The notes below the pieces were generated by a model. That model worked only from the letters and a program-made list of their open reading frames with translations, was not told where the DNA came from and did not search any database. Both the position numbers and the translations under genes were made by a program. Below, in pieces: positions 10,201 to 18,387 of a stretch of 40,182 nucleotides of DNA (position 1 is the first letter of the stretch; each line of letters begins with the position of its first letter). The stretch lies in assembly GCA_022510465.1 (NCBI GenBank), contig JAFLTJ010000017.1, positions 1 through 40,182 on the forward strand. The letters run 5' to 3'. The stretch is from Muribaculaceae bacterium (GTDB lineage: Bacteria; Bacteroidota; Bacteroidia; Bacteroidales; Muribaculaceae).

Positions 10201-11190
10201 TGCACATCGCTGCAGCAGATTGAACTGCCACAGGGGCTGACTGCAATCGGAGAAAGCGCGTTTAAAAATTCGGGGCTCTACTCGGTATCAATACCCGCGG
10301 GTATAGGTACTATTTCGGCAGACTGCTTCCGTGGCTCGAGCCTCGTTTATGTGGATATGAACGGAACAACATCGGTTGCCGATAATGCCTTTGCCGAGTG
10401 TGCCAATCTGTTGGTCCTGAATCTTCCGAGCACACTTCAAAGCGTAGCACAAGGTTCGCTTAACTCGCCGTCGCTCTCGGCCATCAACGCTCCTATTAAG
10501 ACTCCGGTCCAAACTCTTGGCAATCCCTTTGCCGACGTTAATAACATGACATGTGCGCTCTCAATCCCGAAGCCATCGTTCACGCCCTATCTTGTTGCCG
10601 AACATTGGGGTAAATTTGTCAGCATTAGAAACAGTATTGATATTACCGAAGAAAACTATGACAACGAAGGTAATCTTATTGTAGGCAACAGCACTGCCTG
10701 TGACTTGACATATATGGATGAAGAGGACTATCAGGACATGCTGGAGGATATGGAAGCGGATGAAGCCAATCCGGCCTCGGCTCGTAGAAAAGCGTTGAGA
10801 GTTATGCGTGTCAACGGACTCGTTTCAACCGATAAAGGATTTGGTCGCTTGTTTAACGACGCATCGCTTTTCCTTGAGGAAAATTCTCAAACAAGATTCT
10901 TCCTCGGGCTTGCCGCCGATGTTACATCATTTACCGTGAAATACAATGGAAGAGACATTACCGATACGGTTGACCGAACAACCAATTCATTCGTGATAAA
11001 CGGTTTGAAGAGCACTTCCGACTTGGTAATCACCACCCACGGACACAATGAAAAAGCATCAGTGACAAATGTAGCGGTTGATGTTCTGAATGACGACAGT
11101 GCGCCCATTTACAATTTGATGGGACAACGCGTGTTTAATCCTACCCCCGGCATCTATATTGTCAATGGGAAGAAAGTGCTAATCAAATAA
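7249..11190 (+). CDS. BspA-like leucine-rich-repeat surface/secreted protein with C-terminal sorting-type tail
   Basis: 1313 aa; signal peptide MKKFLLWLIFLLPCIAWGQ; many TpLRR repeats (IPNSVTSIGxxAFxxCSSLTSV); C-terminus IYNLMGQRVFNPTPGIYIVNGKKVLIK. Confidence 0.93.
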   Translation: MKKFLLWLIFLLPCIAWGQDFTYNGVNYTVISEADKTCRTKIGALSTPGNNVSGDIVLPSKVLFNNKEYTLTEIGSYSFRKNNLTSVAIPNSVTSIGSWAFDYCSSLTSVEIPNSVKTIEGYAFSDCTSLTSIEIPNSVTSIPDYLFYGCKSLSDITIPASVTSIGRSSFNSCKITSIKIPNSVTTIGPYAFYGCESLTSVEIGNSVTSIGEYAFLGCSSLTSVAIPNSVTSIGIEAFRYCYNLTSVVIPTSVASFGENVFKQCEKIDNVKINIVDINAYLIGSWVESQQSVLEQIFEVASPSELEYCSNGYPIKNLYIPMGMTYTWNSFPIIRNPFYHSTCLESIVYPDGFKHIGNGTFAELPNLYSVQFPPSLEYIAYQAFARCPSLYEVNIPSSQVSLYDGCFSDCTDLEKVVLADGIKDIGPNVFSGCTRLSDINLPQSITSIGDGTFYGCKALTQVAFPENLEKIGANAFSGGVKLNNFRLPKSVVEIGDGAFSGTLDEPNFKLHEGLESVGAEAFANCGIKTISLPSTLAAIGNGAFAGNSFTEVTIPSGMTEITAGAFRDCSNLFSVKFHNQINSIGDYAFANTAIRQMEIPSPVRSIGASAFENSSLVSLSFPETLTSIGQNAFKGTQMVSFEIPDKVTSIGTNAFGDLHYLKMGTGFNDFTTHFCGGTDVLEMVSTTPPALPADRLGFTPKMVLVPEGAGNAYLANNRWKEYNIVAKNANKAVVYLNESGTLATEIRLQTGIMPGAVTNLTVEGAALNDADFAIIRSNMPNCYEIDLTRIPNTSIGAGIFNGKSELLHIALPRNLKEIGDNAFQNCYLATFDIPAGIETIGAGAFANCESMDNDFKFTSALKSIGTGAFTGCRNLKGVDLSALSDIQWGESVFADCYGLNAVVLPGKVSAIPSSMFTNSGLQEIYIPSSATIGSNIFAGCRNLNSVTFEEGRNAVDSKLFYGCTGLETVNLPQTVKTIGQSAFEGCTSLQQIELPQGLTAIGESAFKNSGLYSVSIPAGIGTISADCFRGSSLVYVDMNGTTSVADNAFAECANLLVLNLPSTLQSVAQGSLNSPSLSAINAPIKTPVQTLGNPFADVNNMTCALSIPKPSFTPYLVAEHWGKFVSIRNSIDITEENYDNEGNLIVGNSTACDLTYMDEEDYQDMLEDMEADEANPASARRKALRVMRVNGLVSTDKGFGRLFNDASLFLEENSQTRFFLGLAADVTSFTVKYNGRDITDTVDRTTNSFVINGLKSTSDLVITTHGHNEKASVTNVAVDVLNDDSAPIYNLMGQRVFNPTPGIYIVNGKKVLIK
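7500..8003 (+). repeat. About 69-bp near-identical intragenic LRR-coding repeats
   Basis: Recurring attcccaattcggtcacttcgattgg ... gcttt.. ..ttgttcaagcctgacatcggta units. Confidence 0.85.
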
Positions 11191-11208
11191 GCCCAATCCC
11201 GGTCATTG

Positions 11209-11246
11209 AAGAGGCTGCCTGATAAGTTTTAGGCGGCCTCTTTGTT
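11209..11246 (+). terminator. Rho-independent terminator after the LRR gene
   Basis: AAGAGGCTGCC (11209-11219) / GGCGGCCTCTT (11232-11242), 11-bp stem with one G-U, then tttgtt. Confidence 0.75.
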
Positions 11247-11260
11247 ATGTCAAAACTTGA

Positions 11261-11320
11261 AAAATTAACCTTTTAACACACAAATCTCATGCCCAAAATT
11301 CCAAAAATACACAAATAAGC
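11261..11320. repeat. Direct repeat copy 2 (60 bp)
   Basis: AAAATTAACCTTTTAACACACAAATCTCATGCCCAAAATTCCAAAAATACACAAATAAGC; see copy 1. Confidence 0.92.
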
Positions 11321-11353
11321 TCTTCATTGACATCTTTTTTTCATCTTTAACCC

Positions 11354-11382
11354 TTGACTAACGTCGCTTTTTGCTAATTTTG
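11354..11382 (+). promoter_or_regulatory. Promoter for tgt (TTG - 18 bp - TAATTTTG)
   Basis: TTG 11354-11356, TAATTTTG 11375-11382, 18 bp before the proposed ATG. Confidence 0.55.
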
Positions 11383-11400
11383 CGCCTTGAAAAGCAAATT

Positions 11401-12531
11401 ATGGAATTTGAATTACAGGCAACCGCACCGGCATCGGCAGCACGTGCCGGACTTATTACCACCGACCATGGCACTATCCAAACCCCTATCTTCATGCCGG
11501 TCGGTACGCTCGGCAGTGTCAAAGGAGTGCACCAGCATGAGTTGCGCAACGACATCAATGCCCAAATCATATTGGGCAACACCTACCATCTTTACCTGCG
11601 CCCGGGCACGGAAATACTACGCCGAGCCGGCGGCCTGCACAAATTCAACGGATGGGAGCGCCCTATCCTGACCGACAGCGGCGGGTTCCAGGTGTTTTCG
11701 CTCTCGTCTAACCGCAAACTGACCGAGGAGGGAGCCCATTTCCGCAGCCACATAGACGGCTCAAAGCATCTTTTTACGCCCGAAAACGTTGTTGATATCG
11801 AGCGCATTATCGGCGCCGACATCATGATGGCTCTCGATGAATGTCCTCCGGGCACGTCTGACTATGATTATGCCCGGCGCTCGCTTGACCTGACAATGCG
11901 TTGGCTAAAACGAGGCTGGCAGCGATACAACGAAACCGAGGGCCTGTATGGCTACCGCCAAGCTTATTTCCCTATTGTTCAAGGATGTACCTACAAGGAC
12001 CTGCGCCGTCGTGCCGCCGCTGAAGTTGCCGAGCTAAACGCCGACGGGAACGCTATCGGAGGCCTTGCAGTGGGCGAGCCGGCCGAAGTGATGTATGAAA
12101 TGATAGAGGTTGTAAATGAAATTTTGCCGACCGACAAACCTCGGTACCTCATGGGTGTAGGCACGCCGGCCAACATTCTTGAAGCTATCGACCGCGGAGT
12201 TGATATGATGGACTGCGTCATGCCAACCCGCAACGGCCGCAATGGAATGCTTTTCACGGCCAACGGCATTATGAACATGAGAAACAAAAAGTGGGCCGAC
12301 GACTTCTCGCCACTGCAAGAAGACGGGCCAAGCTACGTTGACCGCGTTTATACAAAGGCCTACCTGCGCCACCTGTTCATTGCCAACGAGCTACTCGCCT
12401 TGCAGATAGCTTCAATTCACAATCTTGCTTTCTACCTGTGGCTTGTAGGCGAGGCCCGTAAACACATTATCGCCGGCGACTTTGCCACATGGAAACCGGC
12501 TATGCTTGAGAACGTTACGCGTCGCTTATAA
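11401..12531 (+). CDS. tgt: tRNA-guanine transglycosylase
   Basis: ATPASAARAGLITTDHGTIQTPIFMPVGT, DSGGFQVFSLS, MDCVMPTRNGRNG. The ORF-track start (11371, TTG) overlaps the -7 box; ATG at 11401 preferred. Confidence 0.96.
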   Translation: MEFELQATAPASAARAGLITTDHGTIQTPIFMPVGTLGSVKGVHQHELRNDINAQIILGNTYHLYLRPGTEILRRAGGLHKFNGWERPILTDSGGFQVFSLSSNRKLTEEGAHFRSHIDGSKHLFTPENVVDIERIIGADIMMALDECPPGTSDYDYARRSLDLTMRWLKRGWQRYNETEGLYGYRQAYFPIVQGCTYKDLRRRAAAEVAELNADGNAIGGLAVGEPAEVMYEMIEVVNEILPTDKPRYLMGVGTPANILEAIDRGVDMMDCVMPTRNGRNGMLFTANGIMNMRNKKWADDFSPLQEDGPSYVDRVYTKAYLRHLFIANELLALQIASIHNLAFYLWLVGEARKHIIAGDFATWKPAMLENVTRRL

Positions 12532-12549
12532 AATTACCAACCATCGGAA

Positions 12550-13662
12550 GTGAAATTAAAACTACCACATATCGACCCGTCATTCAAACCTGTCAACATC
12601 CTTGACCGGTACATCATACGCAAATTTCTCGGAACATACATTTTTGCCATCATCCTAATCCTGGCAATCACCATAATGTTTGATATCAACGAGAAACTTG
12701 ATTCATTTCTCAAAGCGCCGCTGAAAGCAACAATTTTTGACTATTTTCTAAATTTTCTCCCCTATTTTGCCAACCAGTTCAGCCCGCTGTTCACGTTCAT
12801 TGCCGTCATCTTTTTCACATCCAAACTTGCCGACAACTCTGAGATAATCGCCATGTTTTCAACCGGCATGAGCTACCGGCGTTTCATGCGGCCCTATCTG
12901 ATTTCTGCAACCGTGATAGCCATAGCCACCTATTTGTTGAGCGCTTACGTCATTCCTCCGGCCAATATCAAGCGCATCGACTACACCAACACGTACGTCA
13001 AAAACAAGAAAGTTGAATATGGTTCAAACATCCAGCTTCAAGTTTCAAAGGGTGTGGTTGCCTACATGAGCCGATATGACAACACCACCAAAACCGGATA
13101 CAAATTTTCGCTCGATTCGCTCGACGGTAAAACCCTAAAATCCAAACTTGTGGCCCAGTCAATAAAATGGGACACGCTATACAGATGGCAAGTGCGAGAC
13201 TACTCGATACGCGACCTGAAAGGTTCGCGGGAATCTATCAGGCACGGCTCCCGGCTTGACACCGTCATCGCCATCGAACCTCGTGATTTTCTTATTTCAA
13301 AGAACGACCAGGAAATGCTGACAACGCCGGCTCTTAACGATTACATCAATAGGCAGCGTGAACGAGGTGTGGCCAATATTAAGAATTTTGAGATTGAATA
13401 TCATCGCCGTTTTGCAATGACCGCAGCTGCCTTCATCCTGACAATTATCGGCATGTCATTGTCATCGCGAAAAGTCAAAGGGGGAATGGGTATCAACATA
13501 GGCATCGGCCTGGTGCTGTCGTTCAGCTACATCCTTTTTATGACCGTAACATCCACATTTGCCGTTTCGGGCCTGACCTCTCCAATGGTTGCATGCTGGA
13601 TACCCAACCTGCTCTACTCCATCATTGCCGTCATTCTATACCGCCGCGCCGGCATCACCTGA
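12550..13662 (+). CDS. LptF/LptG family (YjgP/YjgQ) permease
   Basis: 370 aa, GTG start; ILDRYIIRKFLGTYIFAIILIL N-terminus, large middle domain, C-terminal TM helices; adjacent to tgt as often seen in Bacteroidales. Confidence 0.9.
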   Translation: MKLKLPHIDPSFKPVNILDRYIIRKFLGTYIFAIILILAITIMFDINEKLDSFLKAPLKATIFDYFLNFLPYFANQFSPLFTFIAVIFFTSKLADNSEIIAMFSTGMSYRRFMRPYLISATVIAIATYLLSAYVIPPANIKRIDYTNTYVKNKKVEYGSNIQLQVSKGVVAYMSRYDNTTKTGYKFSLDSLDGKTLKSKLVAQSIKWDTLYRWQVRDYSIRDLKGSRESIRHGSRLDTVIAIEPRDFLISKNDQEMLTTPALNDYINRQRERGVANIKNFEIEYHRRFAMTAAAFILTIIGMSLSSRKVKGGMGINIGIGLVLSFSYILFMTVTSTFAVSGLTSPMVACWIPNLLYSIIAVILYRRAGIT

Positions 13663-13674
13663 TTACTGCCGCAA

Positions 13675-14337
13675 TCACTCGGCAGCTGCAATAGCCGTCA
13701 CAAGGCTTTCAAACGAATCCCGCTCTATTGCCCATCCACGCATCTTGTTGCGATAGGTATAAATCGTGTTAATCGACAATCCCAAAAATTTTGCCAACTT
13801 ACTGCTTTCGGTCACCCCTATTCTTATAAACGCAAGAATTCTTATTTCGGTGGGTAATGGTCCGTCGGGCGGAACAATAAATCGGCAATCGTCTCTCAAC
13901 AACCTGTTTACATCATCCACAAACGTCGGAAAAATATATAAAAACGCATGGTCAAACACTAATAGGAATTCCCGGGTCTCTGCCTCCGAAATACGATTGG
14001 ATTTTAACATCTGATACAAATCATCAACCTGACCTGACTTTATTTTGCGACGTGCAAGCCGGCCAAACTCGTTATAACGCTCCAGATAAGCCGAGCAGAA
14101 CTCAAGGAAATTAGCGACATTTGTCACCTTTTGTCGATGGGCTCTTTCCAATGCAAGTTCCAGCGACTCAACACGCTTCAAATTCCGAGTATTTTTCCGA
14201 TACAGGACACAAATAGTCCAAAGAGAGCAAACCAATAATACTACCAGTATCGAAAGCAATACAACCGGCAGCCACCCAAGCTCTTGAGCAGAGAGTAGAT
14301 TTTGCGATAATAGAATAATAGAGTGCGGTGTTTTCAC
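13675..14337 (-). CDS. DUF6377-like membrane-anchored HTH regulator (short form)
   Basis: 220 aa; one N-terminal TM, coiled-coil, C-terminal LxxFLGLSINTIYTYRNKMRG helix-turn-helix. Confidence 0.7.
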   Translation of the reverse strand: MKTPHSIILLSQNLLSAQELGWLPVVLLSILVVLLVCSLWTICVLYRKNTRNLKRVESLELALERAHRQKVTNVANFLEFCSAYLERYNEFGRLARRKIKSGQVDDLYQMLKSNRISEAETREFLLVFDHAFLYIFPTFVDDVNRLLRDDCRFIVPPDGPLPTEIRILAFIRIGVTESSKLAKFLGLSINTIYTYRNKMRGWAIERDSFESLVTAIAAAE

Positions 14338-14390
14338 AGTATCAAATTGTATTTTGGTATATTTTCAGCATAAAATATTTCATTTTGCCT

Positions 14391-14403
14391 TTGCAAATTT
14401 ATG
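14391..14403 (-). promoter_or_regulatory. -7 box (TAAATTTG on minus strand) for the DUF6377-like gene
   Basis: Plus-strand caaattta; TAnnTTTG consensus about 55 bp upstream of the start codon. Confidence 0.45.
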
Positions 14404-14573
14404 TAATCAATATCAAATTAGCAAGAAAAGCGACTAAAACAGCTTGAAAATTAACATTTGCACTTCATAATACCATGTTTATAAATTCATATCTCATCTA
14501 ATATAGATTGCTATATTTCAGCGCATTATAATATTTACAATTTATATTTTCAGATTGATGATTTTATACCTCG

Positions 14574-14604
14574 TTGATTGTGCAGTATTTTGGTCATAAT
14601 TTTG
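14574..14604 (+). promoter_or_regulatory. Intergenic promoter (TTG - 20 bp - TAATTTTG) with no ORF downstream
   Basis: TTG 14574-14576, TAATTTTG 14597-14604. Confidence 0.55.
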
Positions 14605-14610
14605 CAAAGT

Positions 14611-14828
14611 GGGTGGAAATAGGCATGTGAAATGTATAATTAATGCCCACTCATCATGGCAAATTAAATTTAGGGTTAGTATAGGTTGTTAGTAATAACT
14701 ACCTGTACTCTAAGTTAGAATAGTGCATAATAGTAAATGTGTTTTATGTTAGGTTGTTTGTCTTTGACTTCATCAGTCATAGCCAAACAAGGAAATAAGC
14801 GACACTGCGAAGTGCTGCTTATTTTTTT
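14611..14828 (+). ncRNA. Candidate small RNA of about 218 nt
   Basis: Bounded by a consensus promoter and a strong intrinsic terminator; internal hairpins AGTGGG/CCCACT and TTGTTTG..TGACT/AGTCA..CAAACAA; no credible ORF. Confidence 0.55.
14793..14828 (+). terminator. Strong intrinsic terminator
   Basis: AAATAAGCGACACT-GCGA-AGTGCTGCTTATTT: 14-position stem with one G-U and one A.C mismatch, GNRA loop, then a T-run. Confidence 0.85.
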
Positions 14829-14847
14829 CTCGCATTTACCCCTTATA

Positions 14848-15519
14848 TCACTGAATCAGAATATCAAGCAAAGCTCCCCGAGACAGCACTTTGATACCTC
14901 GTGACGAATATTCGAGGATTCCACACGCTGTCATTGCGTCAAGCGCCTTTGTAAGCTCAACCGGCGACACTCCGAAAACCGAATGTAATTCTCCCTGCGT
15001 GCATGCAAGCGATATATCTTCACCCCCCTGTTTCGTCAAGCTTATAATAAGCCGGGCAATACTATGGCGCGCAGAGTATCCGGTTCCGTCAACAGCAACC
15101 TTAACAGTCTTTTGCGCATTCATCGACAATACATTCAAGAAGTTAAGCATAAATACCTTATCCGACTCCAATAGTCTCAGGTAGTCGATTTTAGAAATCT
15201 TCATAATACCTGCCGGCTCAACCGCCGTCACCGTACACGGGCTGAACGGAGCTTTACCGAAAAGAAATTCTGGCGAAAGTACATCGGGCGCTTTAAGAGT
15301 CTGCGAGACACTAAAACAATCACCCTCAATTGTCGACCTGACAGCCCCCGAAATTACAAACGAAATAGAGTCGCAAGAATCCCCGGCATTAATGACAATA
15401 TCATCTTTGGCAAACTTGAGAAAGTGCAATTTTGTTTTTGCAACCAACTCTGATACAGAGTTATATGAGGCTCCATTGAATAACGGAAGACTTGTCAAGA
15501 GTTCATAGATATTAACCAT
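14848..15519 (-). CDS. Crp/Fnr family transcriptional regulator
   Basis: 223 aa; cyclic-nucleotide-binding-type N-terminus (LPLFNGASYNSVSELV..FAKDDIVINAGDSCDSISFVISGAVR) plus C-terminal winged HTH. Confidence 0.85.
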   Translation of the reverse strand: MVNIYELLTSLPLFNGASYNSVSELVAKTKLHFLKFAKDDIVINAGDSCDSISFVISGAVRSTIEGDCFSVSQTLKAPDVLSPEFLFGKAPFSPCTVTAVEPAGIMKISKIDYLRLLESDKVFMLNFLNVLSMNAQKTVKVAVDGTGYSARHSIARLIISLTKQGGEDISLACTQGELHSVFGVSPVELTKALDAMTACGILEYSSRGIKVLSRGALLDILIQ

Positions 15520-15537
15520 CGTAAAAACAAATAAACT

Positions 15538-16458
15538 TTAGATTGACCCATGACGGCTTTTATAATATAACTGGAGAGAGTTGATAATGTTCTGCCACGC
15601 CACGTATGCGGCCGGAGCAACCGACGATATTGGATTCAGAAAGGTCATTGCCATCCATATAGCCAAAACGGTATTTTTTTGCCCTAAGCCCTGAGCTCCC
15701 GCAATTTTATCGCCAAGCCGCCGCCCTATCAGGCGACCAACGCCAAACTGCACAACACATGCCACTGCCGCCAGCCCGGCCAAAATAAACATATGCAACA
15801 TTTCGCCAGGAGGCTCCTGCATCACAAAACTAACCGAGCGCCCTACAACAAGCAGCAACGACACGGCCCATATATAGAACGAAACAGACTGACGGGCTGC
15901 AATCGCATCGGTCAATTGCGGCAGCCGCCACCTGAGCAATAGCGCCAGCAACAGTGGCAGAATAATAACCGGCAACACACGACGCGCGATTATCAGCATG
16001 CACGACAATATCGCCCCCGCGGTCATTTCATTTCCGGCGCCTATAAACGTGAAAAGCACCGGAGCAAGCAGAGCAACGGCAATGTTTGACACTATCGAGA
16101 AAGTCGCCAAGCGCGTTACGCTACCGCCCAACATACCGGTAATTACAGGAGCTGCCGTTGCCGTCGGGCAGAATATGCAAATAAAGAAACCTGTGGCCAA
16201 AACGGTGTCCAACGGAAGCAGCAACAGATAGGCAAGTATACCTCCTATTACCTGAACACCAAGCAGATACCACGAGAAGCGAGTTGGGCGGATATGTGCT
16301 GCATCAACCTTGCAAAAGGTGATAAAGAGCATTACAAATATAAGGTATGGCGCTATAAATTCCACCGATTCAAAACAATCATGGAATAACACACCACACA
16401 CCATTGCAATGGGCAACATCCAGGGTTTCAGCTTAGTCAGAAACAAATGCAGGTTCAT
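15538..16458 (-). CDS. BASS (bile acid:sodium symporter) family transporter
   Basis: 306 aa polytopic membrane protein; CPTATAAPVITGMLGG and GQKNTVLAIWMAMTFLNP motifs. Confidence 0.82.
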   Translation of the reverse strand: MNLHLFLTKLKPWMLPIAMVCGVLFHDCFESVEFIAPYLIFVMLFITFCKVDAAHIRPTRFSWYLLGVQVIGGILAYLLLLPLDTVLATGFFICIFCPTATAAPVITGMLGGSVTRLATFSIVSNIAVALLAPVLFTFIGAGNEMTAGAILSCMLIIARRVLPVIILPLLLALLLRWRLPQLTDAIAARQSVSFYIWAVSLLLVVGRSVSFVMQEPPGEMLHMFILAGLAAVACVVQFGVGRLIGRRLGDKIAGAQGLGQKNTVLAIWMAMTFLNPISSVAPAAYVAWQNIINSLQLYYKSRHGSI

Positions 16459-16462
16459 TGTT

Positions 16463-17476
16463 TCAATACTTTCTATTACGTTTTAAATAGTAGTCAATCA
16501 ATATATTGCGATTGGTCCCGGGGAATGAATCAAGTAAATCGACCGACGGATGGGATGTATAACCGGCCCGCATCCGGGCAAAATCCCGATGGGCACGCCA
16601 CACTGCCCCCGCGTTGGCAAAATCAAATGTTGCAACAAATTTGCACCATGCAATCGTGTCGAGCAACCTGCGTTTCAGCAACCTGCGGCCACGCGAACTA
16701 TCCGGCAGATTTTTATGCAACATCAACAACGAATTGCGAAAGTTCAAATAGGTTTTGCGCGGATTATCGGCCGGCAGGCTGCCGCCTCCAAGATGATACA
16801 CAACACCGTCGGGAACAACGACTATCTTACGGTTATCCAAATGAATGCGCCAACACAGGTCAATCTCCTCCATGTGAGCAAAGAAATCCACATCCAATCC
16901 ACCCAATTTCACATACAAATCAGTGTCGACCATCAGCGCTGCCCCGGTTGCCCAAAACACCTCTACAACACTGTCATACTGGCCGTTATCACGCTCTACC
17001 ATGTCAAAAATGCGACCTCGGCAATAGGGATAACCATTACAATCCAAGAAGCCGCCGGCAGCCCCCGCATACTCAAACATTTCCGGCTTGAGAAGGGAAC
17101 GGATTTTGGGTTGCACAGCACCAACATCGGGGTGTGTTGACATATAAAGCCAGAGCGGCGTCAACCAATCATCTTTAACCTCTACATCGCTGTTTAACAA
17201 CACTGTATAGCGATAACGCGTTTGTTCAATAGCCCGATTATACCCGCCGGCAAACCCGTGATTGGTATCAAATTCCAGCAATTTCACTTCGGGAAAACGT
17301 GTGCGAAGCAACTCTACAGAGCTATCCGTAGACCCATTGTCGGCAACAATCACATCAGCGATATTTGACGGAGTATGGGCCACAACCGATGGCAGATACT
17401 TTTCGAGCATATCGGCGCCATTCCAGTTAAGGATAATAACGGCGACGTCGGGGCGTGGTATATTATTTTTCATCAT
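16463..17476 (-). CDS. Glycosyltransferase family 2
   Basis: DVAVIILNWNGADMLEKYLPSV, VADNGSTDSSVELL, LLNSDVEVKDDWL, MEEIDLCWR. Confidence 0.93.
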   Translation of the reverse strand: MMKNNIPRPDVAVIILNWNGADMLEKYLPSVVAHTPSNIADVIVADNGSTDSSVELLRTRFPEVKLLEFDTNHGFAGGYNRAIEQTRYRYTVLLNSDVEVKDDWLTPLWLYMSTHPDVGAVQPKIRSLLKPEMFEYAGAAGGFLDCNGYPYCRGRIFDMVERDNGQYDSVVEVFWATGAALMVDTDLYVKLGGLDVDFFAHMEEIDLCWRIHLDNRKIVVVPDGVVYHLGGGSLPADNPRKTYLNFRNSLLMLHKNLPDSSRGRRLLKRRLLDTIAWCKFVATFDFANAGAVWRAHRDFARMRAGYTSHPSVDLLDSFPGTNRNILIDYYLKRNRKY

Positions 17477-18387
17477 TTAACTGATTCTGAGTGAAACGTT
17501 ACCGGATTTTTCCATCGTTTATGGCTCCATAGCCATATCGACGGGTCGCGATTGATTGTTTGTGACAGCATCTGCACGTATCTGTCGGTGACCTCCATCG
17601 GCTGCATACTCGAAATATCATCGGTAATCAGTCTGACTACGACGCGATACTTGCCGCGACCTTCACGATGCATATCCCAGTAAACGACCGCGTTGTCCAG
17701 TTTTCGCGAAAGCTGCTCGGTGCCGGTAATTACCGCTGTCGGGTGATTCAAAAACATTACCACGTGCCTGTCAGTGTCTCCCCGGCTTGGCTTCTGGTCG
17801 CTCATAAAACCGGTAATTACCGGAAGCTTGTCACGACGCAACTTGACTAACTCTCTGAACACCGTTGTTTTGGGAAATGAAACGGTATTGAAACGCGAGC
17901 GAAGATGCAGAAAATAATCATCAAAGAATTTATTGCTTAAGGGCCTGTAAACCTGGCTGAATACAGCCTGCGCATTGGGCTTAAATCGCGACCACAGCGT
18001 TACCGACGTTGCCCATTCCCAATTTCCACAGTGGGCAAAATAGGCTGTAATACTGCGCCCCTGCTCCAAAAGATTGTCAATTATATCAACACCTTCAAAA
18101 ATCATCCGCGACCTCATCTGCTCATCGCTGACATTCTCCAATTTAATCGTCTCGACAATCAGGTCGGCAAAATTATGATAAAAACGACGCGCTATCGCCC
18201 TACATTCGCTCATGCTTTTCTCGGGGAACGACTCGCAGATATTTTTTATCACTGTTGAACGTCGGTATCTGACTATGTAATACATGATTACAAACAACGC
18301 GTCGGCAATCAAATACAACACGCCAAATGGCAGCATTGCAAGCCCTTTCAGCAACCATAACAGCGGTCTGTTCACAAGCGCGTTCAA
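17473..18387 (-). CDS. LpxL/HtrB-type lysophospholipid (lipid A) acyltransferase
   Basis: 304 aa; AYFAHCGNWEWA (HxxxxE-like), TGFMSDQKPSRGDT, PSIWLWSHKRWK. Confidence 0.9.
   Translation of the reverse strand: MNALVNRPLLWLLKGLAMLPFGVLYLIADALFVIMYYIVRYRRSTVIKNICESFPEKSMSECRAIARRFYHNFADLIVETIKLENVSDEQMRSRMIFEGVDIIDNLLEQGRSITAYFAHCGNWEWATSVTLWSRFKPNAQAVFSQVYRPLSNKFFDDYFLHLRSRFNTVSFPKTTVFRELVKLRRDKLPVITGFMSDQKPSRGDTDRHVVMFLNHPTAVITGTEQLSRKLDNAVVYWDMHREGRGKYRVVVRLITDDISSMQPMEVTDRYVQMLSQTINRDPSIWLWSHKRWKNPVTFHSESVK

Noticed and set aside
13665-13684. CTGCCG-caatcact-CGGCAG hairpin between convergent genes
   Set aside because: Only a 6-bp stem without a U-tract; overlaps the stop of the minus gene; too weak to call a terminator.
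14450-14480. cttgaaaattaacatttgca resembles the start of the 60-bp repeat region (acttgaaaaattaacctttt)
   Set aside because: Similarity limited to about 13 AT-rich bases; not a third copy.
16447-17140. Overlapping plus-strand ORFs (214 and 196 aa)
   Set aside because: Antisense to a well-supported GT2 gene; low-complexity translation.
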